A stretch of DNA of 64,000 nt from Pictodentalium vernedei. Its lineage: Eukaryota > Mollusca > Scaphopoda > Dentaliida > Dentaliidae. This document shows positions 17,373 through 28,151 of the stretch, piece after piece. The translations under genes were made by a program, and so were the position numbers. Within the stretch, counting starts at the first letter, position 1; each line of letters opens with the position of its first letter. The stretch covers positions 159,481,455-159,545,454 of the forward strand of contig CM062294.1 in assembly GCA_031216915.1 (NCBI GenBank), read 5' to 3'. The notes under the pieces are model-generated. The model was not told the origin of the DNA. It was given only the letters and a program-made list of their open reading frames with translations, and ran no database searches.

Positions 17373-18128
17373 TTATATTTCTCTTATGTGAAATCGTATC
17401 GTCACCCTCTCTCCGCGAAGATCTAACAGTTCACCATTTTGATCCGTCAACGTGGTTTTGAGACTATACAACGTGTCTAAAATCACTGGTAGATGAATAT
17501 AAATTTCGAGGTCGCTCCACGATCTTATAACCCGGCGACACGTTTGGAAAGAAGAAATAGATCGTCGGTTGAGCGCTACCATTCACATAGCTTCCAGCAA
17601 TCACGTCCACGTTCACCAGAATGCTATTGACTGCGAGAATGTCGACCGTATTTTCAGATGCCGCGTGGCCTCGATACATCTTTCTATCGAATCCCAACAT
17701 CTTGCCTATAGAATCGTCCGTGTTGAAATCCACTCGAAAATTATCTTCCAAATCCAACATCGTCTGTAATGTATTAGGATGGGAGCGAGTCTGATCTTGT
17801 TGCTTCCCTTTCCATCCGTCTTCATTCGCGTCTGAATGTAATTGTTCAAATCGTCTATGTCGTAACTCCCTTTGGGAATTCGAATCTCCAACCAATCCAC
17901 TCCGTCGGAATACTTGAACGAGTTATTCTTTTCGGTGACGTTGGGAAAGGAATAATAAGTCTCCAGATTCACCAACGCCATCTCGTATCTTTTCTCTCTA
18001 TTCAATTCGATGGAAGGTTCGAATTTCGTAGCGAATCGAGTCGAATCGCCACTCCCCACGATTTGAATGGATTGTTTTGCAGCCGTATTCTCGGCTATCC
18101 TTTCTAACAATTCTCCATGTTCGAACAT
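17373..18128 (-). pseudogene. probable minor capsid (penton-like) protein, two frameshifts
   Basis: Starts MFEHGELLERIAEN at 18128. The frame is intact in element 2 (41830-42564). Here a 1-bp deletion near 17783 and a small indel near 17491-17503 split it into three phases. Conserved phrases include FEPSIELNREK, NVTEKNNSFKYSDG, WLEIRIPKGSYDIDDLNNYI and NVSPGYKIVERPR. The compact, beta-rich protein of about 250 residues next to the packaging ATPase fits the single jelly-roll minor capsid protein of Polintons. This rests on size, position and family resemblance rather than an active-site motif. The 3' end reads eight codons further than element 2, which has TGA where this copy has CGA. Confidence 0.68.
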
Positions 18129-18184
18129 TATATTTTAATTTTATTTTTTTTTTCAAAACTAATTATTTGTAGATTTATTATTTT

Positions 18185-19003
18185 CTAAATTTTATTTTCA
18201 CGCCCTATCTCATTATCATCAGAAACATAAAACTTGTCGAATCCGCACCGATATTTTCCGCGATTAAATTCGCTTGTCAAATCGATCACGACGAAATTGT
18301 AAAGTCCTCCATCCAAAACCCTCTTGAAGAATCTCCTGAATTCCGCCGCGCTCATGTCGTTTGCGATGTGATCGCCGTAGATGTGATTGAGATTCTTGAG
18401 ATCTTGGCGAAAGAGACATAGAAAATTAGCGTTCTCCCTTATCGTCTGCCTGGGCAATCGAAAATAATTCTGCGACAGGTAGAAACAGTCCACGTTGCTG
18501 TGTCGACCCCTAACGTAATACGATTCGCATCGGTTCTGTCTCTCCAAAAGCAGATCGTCGAAAAACATGAGATTCTTATCTTCCGATTTCAATTCTCTAG
18601 GATCCGGAACGTCGCTAGCGTTCTCATAATATCGACACTCGACGTTCGAAGATGCATTTCTCTTCATCAGCTCCATCGCCGCACCGTCCAAAATGGTCGA
18701 AAGAGGAGCTTCACTCTTGTCGAATTCCTCCCTACTGTCAAAGATTCTGGCTATGACGTCCTTGGGCAATCTACGATCCATGCACTCTCGAAGCAATCTG
18801 TATTCGGGTTGAAACAAGCTCTTGCCAAACACGAACAATCTGTCGTAATCCAACCAGTCGGGTCGGAATAACAGATTCATCAACAGATTCGTCTTTCCAC
18901 AATTCGATTTTCCCACTATCAAGCCTCTTATGCTTTTGGGAAAGAACTCGTTATTCGACCTCTTGGTCGCGGCGTCGTTCCAAGACATATCTTTAATGTT
19001 CAT
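18185..19003 (-). CDS. FtsK/HerA-type genome-packaging ATPase
   Basis: A 272-residue complete frame. Walker A is GKSNCGKT at residues 31-38, preceded by IRGLIVG. Walker B is NLMFFDDLLLE near residue 145. A conserved polar segment (FYLSQNYFRLPRQTIRENAN) lies about 40 residues later, as in the viral A32/FtsK-like packaging ATPases. In DJR-capsid viruses this enzyme drives DNA into preformed capsids. It lies between the probable minor capsid gene and small structural genes, as expected. All motifs are intact here, while element 2 has Asp-to-Asn in Walker B. Confidence 0.93.
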   Translation of the reverse strand: MNIKDMSWNDAATKRSNNEFFPKSIRGLIVGKSNCGKTNLLMNLLFRPDWLDYDRLFVFGKSLFQPEYRLLRECMDRRLPKDVIARIFDSREEFDKSEAPLSTILDGAAMELMKRNASSNVECRYYENASDVPDPRELKSEDKNLMFFDDLLLERQNRCESYYVRGRHSNVDCFYLSQNYFRLPRQTIRENANFLCLFRQDLKNLNHIYGDHIANDMSAAEFRRFFKRVLDGGLYNFVVIDLTSEFNRGKYRCGFDKFYVSDDNEIGRENKI

Positions 19004-19101
19004 CTTTTGTTTTATTTTGTTTGTTTGTTATTTTAGATTCTTTCAAATGCAATTTTTTATGTTTTTTTTCTAACTCAGTTGTTTTAATATTATTATTTAT
19101 T

Positions 19102-19482
19102 TTATATCACACCGTCGCGAGTTCTCTTCAATCCTGATCCACTCGTCATTTTGGCTAAATCTTGTATGGGTACCACAGCATCCTTAAAATCTTTCCAACT
19201 TTTCGGCGTTCGCTCTAACGCAGCTAGCTTCGCCAGCGGACTTATCAACTTGTCGATCAACGCGTCGGCTGCCCTCTTGCCAGCCACAGAAGCTATCCTA
19301 CCACTGTCTTCGGAAGTGGCTTTCTTACCAGCTTCCAAAGCCGTGTTCTTACTGACCTCAAACGCAGTCGATGCGAGTTTTCTACCCGCATCGCTCGTGA
19401 ACGCTCGCATTATAGAATCGACGATGCCAGAACCGCCTTGAACGTAAGTTCTGACGTATCCCCTGTTCTTTATCACCAACAT
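19102..19482 (-). CDS. small Gly/Ala-rich structural-type protein, unknown function
   Basis: A 126-residue protein with an N-terminal RGYVRTYVQGGSGIVDSI block resembling a processing site (GGSG), then a long Ala/Lys-rich helical region (GRIASVAGKRAADALIDKL) and a C-terminal GSGLKRTRDG. Gly-Gly/Gly-Ser sites near both ends would suit cleavage by the adenain-like protease; that is inference. Element 2 (43534-43914) keeps the same length. From memory, a family of such proteins lies beside the packaging ATPase in invertebrate Polinton-like elements. A core or minor capsid role is likely but unproven. Confidence 0.7.
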   Translation of the reverse strand: MLVIKNRGYVRTYVQGGSGIVDSIMRAFTSDAGRKLASTAFEVSKNTALEAGKKATSEDSGRIASVAGKRAADALIDKLISPLAKLAALERTPKSWKDFKDAVVPIQDLAKMTSGSGLKRTRDGVI

Positions 19483-19621
19483 ATTTTTTATTTTATAATA
19501 TATTTTATTTTTTCACTGGTAAATCGTTTTGTTGTTTAAATACTTTTATTATTCTAGTGTAAAAATTTACTGTTTTATTTTTTTTTGTTTGTTTGTTTCT
19601 CTCTACTTATTTATATACACA

Positions 19622-20524
19622 TCAATCCTTCAATTCGTTCATCAGCCTTTTATAATGGTTTTTATTCAAAACCTTCTGTCTTAACAATTCGTCAGATATA
19701 GTAACTATCTGATTATCTAATCCTGTGCTACCAGCTCGTCTGCTCGCCATCAACAAACTCAATCTCTGAGACAGAGCGCCAGAATCGCTCGGAAGAAAAG
19801 TGGTTTTCACACCTTTGCCAGTCACCGATTCGATGAACTTCTGATTCCTATCCCATATGGGTTTCACCACTTTCGTCCACTTGTAACCTCTGTTGGCTTT
19901 GGGTCTCGTCTCTCTGGCATCGTTATTTCTCTTCATGGCGTGGGTCTGAACCAGAAAGTCGCCGTAATTGTCGAAATCCTGTTCCGTGTAATCACTGGGC
20001 TTGTCGTAAAGGAGCAATCTGCGCAGGCCATCAGTCACTTCGTATCTGTTCAAACCAACGATCAATTCATCATCGCCAATTTCTATTTCTGTGTCACCGA
20101 CAAAAGTTCTCCCCTCCGAATCCTTATAAAATCCATACAACAGATCTCTCTTACCGCCATCATCAGACGATGCGACGCTATCAGTGGTGATAGTCTATTC
20201 TGTATCGGTGTCGGTCTCGCTCTCTGTTTGAATTCCCGTGGGAACGTAATCCGGTGTAGATTGAACGGAATGCCAATTTCCAAAACTAGGAGGCAACGAA
20301 CCCATTCTCAAAGAACTCTCTTTTATGGGTCTCAATTCTTCGACTATCTCCTTCCTGCTTCGCTCTTGACCCTCCGTCACGGGTTTAAATATTTTTGTGG
20401 CTTCGCGTTTGAGTTCCATCTCACGAAGACGGCTGCTTCTGTCAGCCGACCGAATGCGCTTCTTAGCACGTTCATACTCCCCTAAAATTCGATCTCGGCG
20501 TCTAGAATCCATCTGTAAAAACAT
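19622..20524 (-). pseudogene. conserved Polinton-associated protein of unknown function, one TAG stop
   Basis: Frame from the ATG at 20524 to 19622 (301 codons), interrupted by TAG at 20195-20197 where element 2 reads through. The N-terminal 100 residues are a charged helix (ERAKKRIRSADR, EELRPIKESSLR). A Ser/Thr/Asp-rich linker follows, then a conserved domain with YGFYKDSEG, DDELIVG, YEVTDGLRRLLL, DNYGDFLVQTHA and YKWTKVVKPIW. From memory, that domain pattern recurs in Polinton-like elements of many invertebrates and has no assigned role. It is the last gene before the right inverted repeat. Element 2 has its own private TGA near the N terminus. Confidence 0.7.
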
Positions 20525-20527
20525 TTT

Positions 20528-21121
20528 TCGTTTTTAATTGTTAATATTCCTTTAAGTATGCTAAATGCGAGTTATTTTATTATTTTCAAAATTAAATGTT
20601 TAATTATATTTTTATGTTTTTAAGTTAATAAAAATCTTTCCGTCTTTAATATAATAAACTAAAAATATTTCACATCTCAACTCAGTATTGATTGAATTAG
20701 GAAAGTTTAAAATACGTTTTAAGCAGTACATGACAAACCGGTTTCTGATTTAACGCATTTTGAGAGTTATCTACGTTTGTCAAAGGAATTCCATTCACAT
20801 ATCAAAAAACCATTCACTTAGTGTCGAATTAAGAGAGAACCTTTATGACAGTTACAAAAACATTCCAGCACACAAAAGAAAACTGTTTTTTTTTTCCTAA
20901 TTTTAACGTTAAAGGGATTTCATTCATTCATTTATTCATTTCAAATGTCTCTGATCGTTATCGTGAATATATTAAAAATTTTACCACTCAAAACCTAATT
21001 GAGTGGAAAATGCGTTTTATCTTCATTCACGCCACAACAAAAGCATAAGCAGCATTCTTCATTCAAAACATTCCATTAAGTGTTTATTAAGATTACTTCA
21101 CAATAACATGTGTTAGTTTTA
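20528..21121. other. subterminal non-coding region of element 1
   Basis: No convincing gene. The sequence is clearly related to element 2 positions 44958-45637, for example GACAAACCGGTTTCTGATTT and CACTTAGTGTCGAATTAAGA in both. Conservation without a frame suggests promoter or replication sequences, or simply recent common origin. Confidence 0.6.
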
Positions 21122-21583
21122 CTTCAGGAAACGTGACAGTGGGTTTGCCGGTTCAGAGACACGATTCGATTTTCCGACCTAAAATCTGCAAGTGGATCTC
21201 CGTGTACGTCTGCATAGGGTTTCAGTGTTAAAATCGTCTACGGACGCGGATTGTTAGAATTGGCAAGATGATGATTTAGAAACGACAAAACGTTTTTTTT
21301 GCTCGCAATTTAACACTGAATCCTATGGGGAAAGCCATTTACCGATTCAAACACAAAACGGTACATGCACGTGTACGTAAAGCTACGGGGTTTTTTTTCA
21401 CTCTAGGATACAATTCAGTGGTCATTGAACCGGCAAAGCCGGTTCTAAACCACTCTAAAAAAGTTCAAATCGTGTACCTTGTACACGATTTTAACACTAA
21501 ATCCTATGGAGGTGTACACGAATGTACGTGTACACGTACACGTACATGTACATGTGTCTCTGAATCGGCCTTTATTACCTACT
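21122..21583 (-). repeat. right terminal inverted repeat of element 1
   Basis: About 462 bp, the complement of 2434-2900, starting at CTTCAGGAAACGTGACAGTG and ending TTTATTACCTACT. The main difference from the left copy is GGGG followed by a T run (about 21387-21398) in place of the left poly-C tract. Confidence 0.92.
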
Positions 21584-21589
21584 AACCAA
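21584..21589. repeat. right target-site duplication of element 1 (AACCAA)
   Basis: Exact repeat of 2428-2433, directly after the last base of the inverted repeat. Confidence 0.93.
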
Positions 21590-21745
21590 TGCTAACCCTG
21601 CTTGTTTGGAGTTACTACGTTAAGGAGCCTCACAGTTTCTTGCCATTGCTCGGTGGTTCTCTCCGGGTACTCTGGGTTCCTCCCTAGTAAAACTGTCCAA
21701 CATGAGGTGGCCCTGGCTGTAAAACGTGTTGTTAAACCCCAATAA
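21584..21745 (+). repeat. 3' part of the SINE interrupted by element 1
   Basis: Continues the SINE order: AACCAATGCTAACCCTGCTT, TTGCTCGGTGGTTCTCTCCG, CTGTCCAACATGAGGTGGCC and AAACCCCAATAAATGAAG. It matches the 3' halves of 35-388 and 22056-22372. Confidence 0.8.
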
Positions 21746-22055
21746 ATGAAGAAACCAAATTTGCCGAATCCAAGACTTTTGAATGATGGTTTTGATTGGG
21801 GTAGGTGAGGGCGTGATTTTGGTTATACAGTGGGGCCGACTTAATTGGATATCTCTTAATTGTATATCCCTGTTAACTGAATATCATTTCCCAACACAAA
21901 ACCATTCATTGGCAAAGTGGCTCTTCAATTAACAGAGTTCCATTGTTAAGCAAAAACAAATATCACAAACTAATAATGAAACTATGAACTTGAGAAATTT
22001 TCAAGTGGTCATTCTACAGCACATTTTAGCTGGTACTATAGGGTTTTGAAGGTTA

Positions 22056-22372
22056 AAGGGCTCAGTAGTTAGAGGTGCAGGCTGCAACCCAAAAGATCCT
22101 TGATCGAATCCCACCTGCGGCAACCACTTTGTTTCCTTGAGCAATACACTTCATTCCCATTGCCCACGTGGTGGCATTGTGTACCAAGGCATACTGCATG
22201 TCAGTCTTACACTTGTCTTCAACCAGTGCTAACCCAGCTTGTTTGCTGTTTATACGTTAGTTGTTTGTCATTGCTCAGTGGTTCTCTCTGGCATTTGCCA
22301 CCTGTAAAACTGTCCAACATGAGGTGACCCTGGCTGTCGAAGAGCCATTAAACCCCAATAAATAAATAAATA
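22056..22372 (+). repeat. full SINE copy
   Basis: tRNA-like GGCTCAGTAGTTAGAGG A-box region, B-box-like GATCGAATCCC, body phrases as in the first copy and a tail (AATA)n. The best preserved SINE in the window. Confidence 0.82.
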
Positions 22373-22499
22373 AGAATCATGCACTCCTATTCTGGAGGAC
22401 GGTTTGGGGAAATTGCCAAAGGATGGTTTGGGTTAGATTAATATCCAGTTTGGGTCAAATTGTTGGAGGAAAGTTTGGATGCAATTCTCACGAATTCTC

Positions 22500-23420
22500 A
22501 TATCGGCCCCAGTCATTACGGCCTCAAATCAATTCAACCCCAATATACCAAGTCATTTCGGCCTCTATAAATATTTTTAAATGTCGTTTGAATTTTAACA
22601 TTTTTCTGTTTAATTGTTTTTCAACATTTATACTTCAATTTGATATTTAGGTATACATATGATATATGGTATTCCTTCATATCTAGTAGGTTTTCTTTCA
22701 TGATGAATAAATGAATGAACAGTTTCAGCACGCCGAAGGTCCACATGGACGATGTGGGATTTGAAATCCCCTGCGACCTGAATAATTTTATTTGCTTATG
22801 AATCCACGAGAGTCGAAAGCGAGAGTCAGTAATGTTATCTGGTTTGAGTGTTCGCATTGGAAGTGGGGTACTGGGGTCAGATCCTCGTGGACCTCGAACT
22901 GGAAGGTGACTAGGAATTGCGCATAACTACAAGAATTCTGCTCTGTGTTTTAGAAAATGTGAACATATTTATGGTAGTATCGACATGGCTGCTAGTTTGG
23001 TGGTTGTTTTAGAAAAAAGAAAGGAAAAAGAAACCCTGTGAACCTCGAACTGAAAGGTGACTGGGAATTGTGCATAACAATATGAATGAATGAGATGACT
23101 GCATATACTTTGCGAAATTTCAAAGTAAACAAATTTCTCTTACTTATATAGATTGCATCTTAAATGTATGTAAAATTGAACACATGGATAATTTTTAATG
23201 TCATGGTAAACTTTTCTGTACACTGTGTAAATTCAAATAACTGAACATTACTTTATAAAGATAATTACCCATTATTTCTAAATATAAACTATGCGCTGAT
23301 CTTTATAGATCTCTACACTCAAAATGGTGCCGAAGTGACCAAGGGGACGAAGTGACTAGGGCCGTAATGACTTTAGGCCGAAGTGACCAGAGGCCATAAT
23401 GACTTGGGCCCGAAGTGACT
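22500..23420. mobile_element. candidate non-autonomous inverted-repeat element
   Basis: Left part 22503-22566 has CGGCCCCAGTCATTACGGCC and CAAGTCATTTCGGCC. Right part 23325-23420 has several GCCGAAGTGAC and GGCCGTAATGAC phrases, the complement of the left motif. The inner 750 bp has no gene. The arms are built from short reiterated GGCC(G/A)AAGTGAC units. Exact ends and target duplication are not resolved. Confidence 0.45.
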
Positions 23421-23879
23421 GGATACCATTCTCACAGATGAGAGACGATAATTATTACAGAACACATCGAATGTGAATTCACTGCAGAGATAATTGCTCA
23501 ACGACATACGAGTATATTAATATTTTTTCAATAAATATCGATCAATATATTAATATTTTTTTAAGAATTATTTTTTAGGAGTTAAAACGAATATCGTAGC
23601 GTATCTAAAATATTCTAACAGATGTGTACTGCTTTTCTTTTGGACGAATCTTCCCTGGGCCGAGTTTTCCCCGGGCCGAATCTTCCTCCAGTTCCCAAAT
23701 AAAGATGATATCCCATTTTCAATGGCGGTAAATATCCAAAAAGCTTATTATTTTTCATTTTTTAGTGTTCAAAACTACGAAGCATTGTTCGGAAATACAG
23801 ATGGCACCAACAAGTAACACATTATTACTTTGTTTTGATTTCTAACGGGACTGAAAGCAACCTGTCAGTATCACTTTTT

Positions 23880-25190
23880 TCGAATTACACCCATTTCGTC
23901 CGCTAACCAAATCGTCCACTGCAATTTTACCCAAGTCGTCCTCTGCAGTTTTACCCAACGCATCCGAAACTCGTCTGCTGGGAGAAAGTATGGAAGTATT
24001 GCATTTTGAATCATTTTTTATTTATTTATATAATAATTTTATTGTATAATTTATTATATATTATCTATTATAGTATATCTTAATGTACCTCCTTGCATTA
24101 AAATTTCATATACTTATACGAAATTCTGAAAACGGAAATGTAACAACAAAATAAACTACTCAGCCATCTAATTAATTTCGATACTGTTTAACGCGGCTCT
24201 GAATACTGTTTATTCAATGGATTACCAAAAATAAATATATTATTACAGCACAAGTTCTTAAAGTATATGTATATTATATTAAGTTCCACAACATAATCTT
24301 ATACTTTTGCAGTTATTCATTGATGTGCGCCACCAAAGCTTTACAGTGAATAATTGCAAAATTATTAGCAAATGTATTATAAGAATTAATTATATAAAGA
24401 AACGCATCAAAATTTATGTTATATTAAGTTTCGCAACATAATCTTATAATTTTGCAATTATTGATGGAAGATTGTCACCGGCGCTTTACAATGAATAATC
24501 ACAAAATTATTAGCAAATGTATTACAGGAAGTAATTATATTGAGAGACGCATTAAGACGTGTTATAATTATATTAAGAAATGCATCAAAACTTGTTATAT
24601 TAAGTTCTGTAACATAATCTTATAATTTTGCAATTATTCATTGAAAAATATTTCACCGGCGCTTTACAATGAATAGTCACAAAATCATTAGCAAATGTAT
24701 TACAGGAATTAATTATATTGAGAGACGCATTAATACGTGTTATAATTATATTAAGAAATGCATCAAAACTTGTTATATTAAGTTCTGTAACATAATCTTA
24801 TAATTTTGCAATTATTCATTGAACAATATATGATATGCTGTGCTGTTATTATCTTGTGAATCTTGTTTACTGAATAAATATAATTTTGTCGTTTGATACT
24901 GAAAAAATATGATTAATTTTATTGGCTCCACTTTTGAGCTTTGTTTGCAGTTTATATTTAAAATCGGATATTTATTGCTGCAAACAAACTATAAAATTAG
25001 CTATTCTCTACTGGAATTCCAGCTGTAATTTTATATTCCGTGTTTTTATGATATTCAAACCCTTGGCGGACGAATTTCGTAAAATTGCACAGCGACGAAT
25101 TGAGCAAAATTGCTAGCGGACGATTCGGTGCGCTGGCGGACGAAATGGGTAAAAATGTGAGCGGACGACTCGGCTTGCAGTCGAACGTCC
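23880..25190. mobile_element. candidate non-autonomous element with reiterated inverted-repeat ends
   Basis: The left arm (about 23885-23985) contains CCCATTTCGTCCGCTAACC and CCAAGTCGTCC. The right arm (about 25060-25185) contains the complement, GCGGACGAAATGGGTAA and GCGGACGACTCGG, reiterated four times. Between them lies AT-rich DNA including a tandem array. No transposase frame is visible. Exact termini and duplication are not resolved. Confidence 0.5.
24281..24835 (+). repeat. tandem array of about 178-bp units
   Basis: The phrase AACATAATCTTATA(A/C)TTTTGCA recurs at about 24291, 24437, 24611 and 24789. It is accompanied by CACCGGCGCTTTACAATGAAT, GCAAATGTATTACAGGAA and AGAGACGCATTA in each unit. 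The first unit is shorter (about 146 bp). Confidence 0.75.
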
Positions 25191-25739
25191 GTATACCCTT
25201 TTTAAAGCAAACTTTTCCTTACTTTTACAACACCATAACATTCGTATAATTCAAAAACTGCGTTTCTATTCATCTTGATACTTCACGAGATACGTGTCAA
25301 TGCATATCTGTATTCAATCGCACCAATATAATAACAATTATCAGTCATATTATCGGTTATATGTGCGATTTTTTCGATTAAAGTTATCACCGACAGACAA
25401 TCTGCAACGAAATCAGGAGAGTTCGATCTGAAATAACGAGATCATCAGCTGAGCATATTGACAAACCTCCAGAAGGACAGAATTTGAGTAATAATAATAA
25501 CACTTTGGCCGGTCGCTGATTTGTCGGGGTTCTAAGATGAGAAGGCCTTGGTTACCCCTGAAGTGTAGATATGTATATATCACGCAAAGGTTTGTGGCGA
25601 AGTTGGCTGCAAGTGCAACAAAATCCGATCGAATAGTCAGCCAAAGCATTCCCAGAGGAATAGGCAAAATGCAATTGAATGGGCAATTCGACACCGAAGT
25701 TACGTGATTTGTTCACTGAAATTTACTGTCCACTTCAAA

Positions 25740-26110
25740 AAAGCACATTGACGGCTATAGAGAATTCTGTTTTGGAACACATTTATCCGACTGGGTATGT
25801 GGAAGCCTACGGCCCGCTTGGGGTTCCTATTAAATGGTTCAGGCCGTTGGAATAGGGTTGCGATATTAACGCGGCCTCTACGTATACCATAATGTTCTAG
25901 GTTTCTTAATAGAATGCTGTTGTTTATTGTGTCGAAGAACTTTGATGGATCAGGAAGACCTCTCTTGTGTTATTTTTTCTTTCCTGTTTGTTTTCATCGC
26001 CAACATGATTGAATAGCCGGAGAACAGAATGAATTATAAAATGTTTTTTGAGGAAGCCGTATTGCTGTGGAGTTAGTATACTGAATTTATTCAAGAATTC
26101 AATGTTATAT
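25740..26110 (-). pseudogene. LINE reverse transcriptase fragment
   Basis: On the minus strand the frame reads LTPQQYGFLKKH, then HSVLRLFNHVG. After a frame change it reads DPSKFFDTINNSILLRNLEH followed by YGIRRG. These are the fingers/palm motifs 1-3 of non-LTR (CR1/Jockey/RTE-like) reverse transcriptases, where F.D..KAFDTI normally supplies the first catalytic Asp. It is frameshifted and truncated, with no YADD box seen. Confidence 0.78.
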
Positions 26111-26408
26111 ATTATTTAGAGAAGATGTGATCAATCGACATTTATCTAAGTTAATGATTTTTTTTTGTTGTCCAGTGACGTTGTGGGGCACGCAAGAGGT
26201 ATTTTTACTAAATTTGTTATCGTTAAAATTGCCTTTTTCATTTCAAGTTGTTTTGTTCATTTCACGATGTGGGTTTGGGGCGTTGGGTAGGGTCTTTGAC
26301 TTTTTGTTTAGAAAAACGTTTTCTGCCTGTCTTGTTATTAACTGTAATTAATATGGATGAAGTTGAACATTTTAATATATTATTGCGGAAGAGGTTTGGG
26401 AGAGACTA

Positions 26409-26843
26409 GTGCGTAATGAAATGAAAGAAGTTGAAAATACTGAGAAAAAAACTGATTCCGATAGGCTTAACCACATGGAATCCGTCCGCGTCATAAGCAG
26501 CAATTTTTCGGATGATGTAGAGTTTATGGACGCTACATGCGAAACAGAAAACAAAAATACTGACTTGTTTTTAACAACTAACAATAATAATTTTAATCGT
26601 CCAAAGCCAAATATTTCTGATCGTTCCACTACCGATTTTATAACATCAACTGCAAGTTGTCCAAACCGAAGATTCCCACTCACAACTGAAGAAGAAATGG
26701 TTCAAATTGAAGACGGTACTGCGAGTGAAGGAACCAAGAAACAAACGAAATGTGGGGTCAAGTTGTTTCGATGTACGTTTGTTAAAAAGGATAGTTACGA
26801 TTCACAAAAGCGACGTATTGTTCATCCAGTGATTGGAAATTAA
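26409..26843 (+). CDS. open reading frame of 144 residues, doubtful
   Basis: From ATG to stop the frame codes a hydrophilic, Asn/Thr/Glu-rich protein without domains I recognise. It could be a host exon or part of an old transposon. There is no splice context or paralogue in the window to support it, and composition alone could explain a frame of this length. Confidence 0.2.
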   Translation: MRNEMKEVENTEKKTDSDRLNHMESVRVISSNFSDDVEFMDATCETENKNTDLFLTTNNNNFNRPKPNISDRSTTDFITSTASCPNRRFPLTTEEEMVQIEDGTASEGTKKQTKCGVKLFRCTFVKKDSYDSQKRRIVHPVIGN

Positions 26844-27385
26844 TCAGTTGAATAAGTGGAAGGGAAGGAACTCACTTCATTCTCGCGGAAATCACTGGTG
26901 CAAACTGTGGTATCATAATTAATTTATAGAAACATAAAAAATAATAATAAAATGATATTTTATGTTATAGAACTAGCAGAGGAAATTCCTAAACAAAAAC
27001 AAATTACAGCAGAAATCAAAATACGTTGTAGCATATCCACAATAAACTAAGTATCCATCTGCTTCAATACTTACCAGAAGCTGACATCATTTTATGGAAA
27101 GCTCTCACCGAAAACGTTCCAGAAAATGATGTCAGAGTTTGTCTTATATGTGTAAAAAAGGATGCATAGTTTACAGTGGGTGTTCTACAACTTATTTTGA
27201 CTAGTATTGTACCATTTCTGTGGTACATTATTAACTTTAAGTTTAAAATAAAGAAAGAATTTGCCCGTGGTTTTATTTTATTTGAAGCTACGCTTGTGCT
27301 GCAATAATTTCAATAAAATTGGTCTTCTTGAAGAAAATAGCATTTGCTCATACAACGTATCAGATAAAACAATCAACATTCAACA
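26844..27385. other. host DNA before element 2, no gene seen
   Basis: AT-rich sequence without frames or repeats I can name; it ends at the left target duplication of element 2. Confidence 0.5.
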
Positions 27386-27391
27386 ATGATA
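27386..27391. repeat. left target-site duplication of element 2 (ATGATA)
   Basis: ATGATA directly precedes the first base of the inverted repeat and is repeated at 46295-46300. Confidence 0.93.
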
Positions 27392-28050
27392 AGTAGGTAA
27401 TAAATGAGAGTTCGAGCTCACCTGTACATGTACGTGTACGTGTACATGTACACCTCCATAGAATTTAGTGTTAAAATCGTGTACGTGTACAAGATTTTAA
27501 CGGTTTTTTAGGGTGAGCTCGAATTTTTTTAACACTGAATTGTATCCTAGACGCGCGTAGTTTTACGTACACGTACATGTACCGTTTTGATTGAAATCTG
27601 CAGATGAGTTTTCCCCATAGGATTCAGTGTTAAATTGCGAGCAAAAAAACGTTTTGAGAGTTCGAACTCATCGTCTTGTCGATTTTAACAATCCGCGTCC
27701 GTACACGATTTTAACACTGAAACCCTATGGAGAGTGTTAAATTGCGAGCAAAAAAACGTTTTGAGAATTCGAACTCCTCATCTTGCCGATTCTAACAATC
27801 CGCGTCCGCACACGATTTTAACACTGAAACCCTATGGAGGCGTACACGGAGATCCACTTGCAGATTTTAGGTTGGAAATCAACTCGCGTGAAGAGGTGAT
27901 GTTTAAATCCGCAAACCCACTGTAGCGTTTCTCGAAGTGAGACTGGCGCACGTTATTGCGAGGTGATCTCAACGAGCACTTGATGGAAATGTTTTGAACG
28001 AAGAGTGTTGTCGTCGGTGTGTTGGAAATTCGCGAACCCGCTGTTACGTT
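27392..28050 (+). repeat. left terminal inverted repeat of element 2
   Basis: About 658 bp matching the complement of 45638-46294. It is longer than in element 1 because it reaches further inward and contains a tandem duplication of a roughly 105-bp block (about 27626-27731 and 27732-27836, each with GTGTTAAATTGCGAGCAAAA and CAATCCGCGTCCG). Where element 1 has GATTCAGAGACAC-type phrases, this repeat has GAGTTCGAACTC-type phrases. Confidence 0.9.
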
Positions 28051-28151
28051 TTTGATTGATATATATAGGAGAGAAAAAAAAATATAAATAATAGTTATTT
28101 AGAAAAATTTATTTATCAAATCGAATAGATAATAAAAAAAATACGTAAATC

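Larger units (their letters stand above)
2434..21583 (+). mobile_element. Maverick/Polinton element 1 (19,150 bp)
   Basis: Both ends were fixed from the sequence: AGTAGGTAATAAAGG at 2434 and its complement ending at 21583, flanked by AACCAA on both sides. Inside are the diagnostic Polinton genes: DDE integrase, protein-primed PolB, adenain-like protease, FtsK/HerA-type packaging ATPase, a probable capsid protein and a probable minor capsid protein. Extra cargo includes a BIR-RING inhibitor-of-apoptosis pseudogene and a TFIIS-like zinc ribbon. The polymerase is broken by a 110-bp deletion and several stops, so the copy cannot be autonomous. Integrase, capsid, protease and ATPase frames are still open. 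A close relative (element 2) lies 5.8 kb downstream in the same orientation. Confidence 0.96.

Noticed and set aside
20845..21048. 67-residue frame in the subterminal region
   Set aside because: Not conserved as a frame in element 2, although the DNA around it is related.
24281..24835. CRISPR-like array
   Set aside because: Units are about 178 bp without unique spacers, in an animal genome; this is an ordinary tandem repeat.
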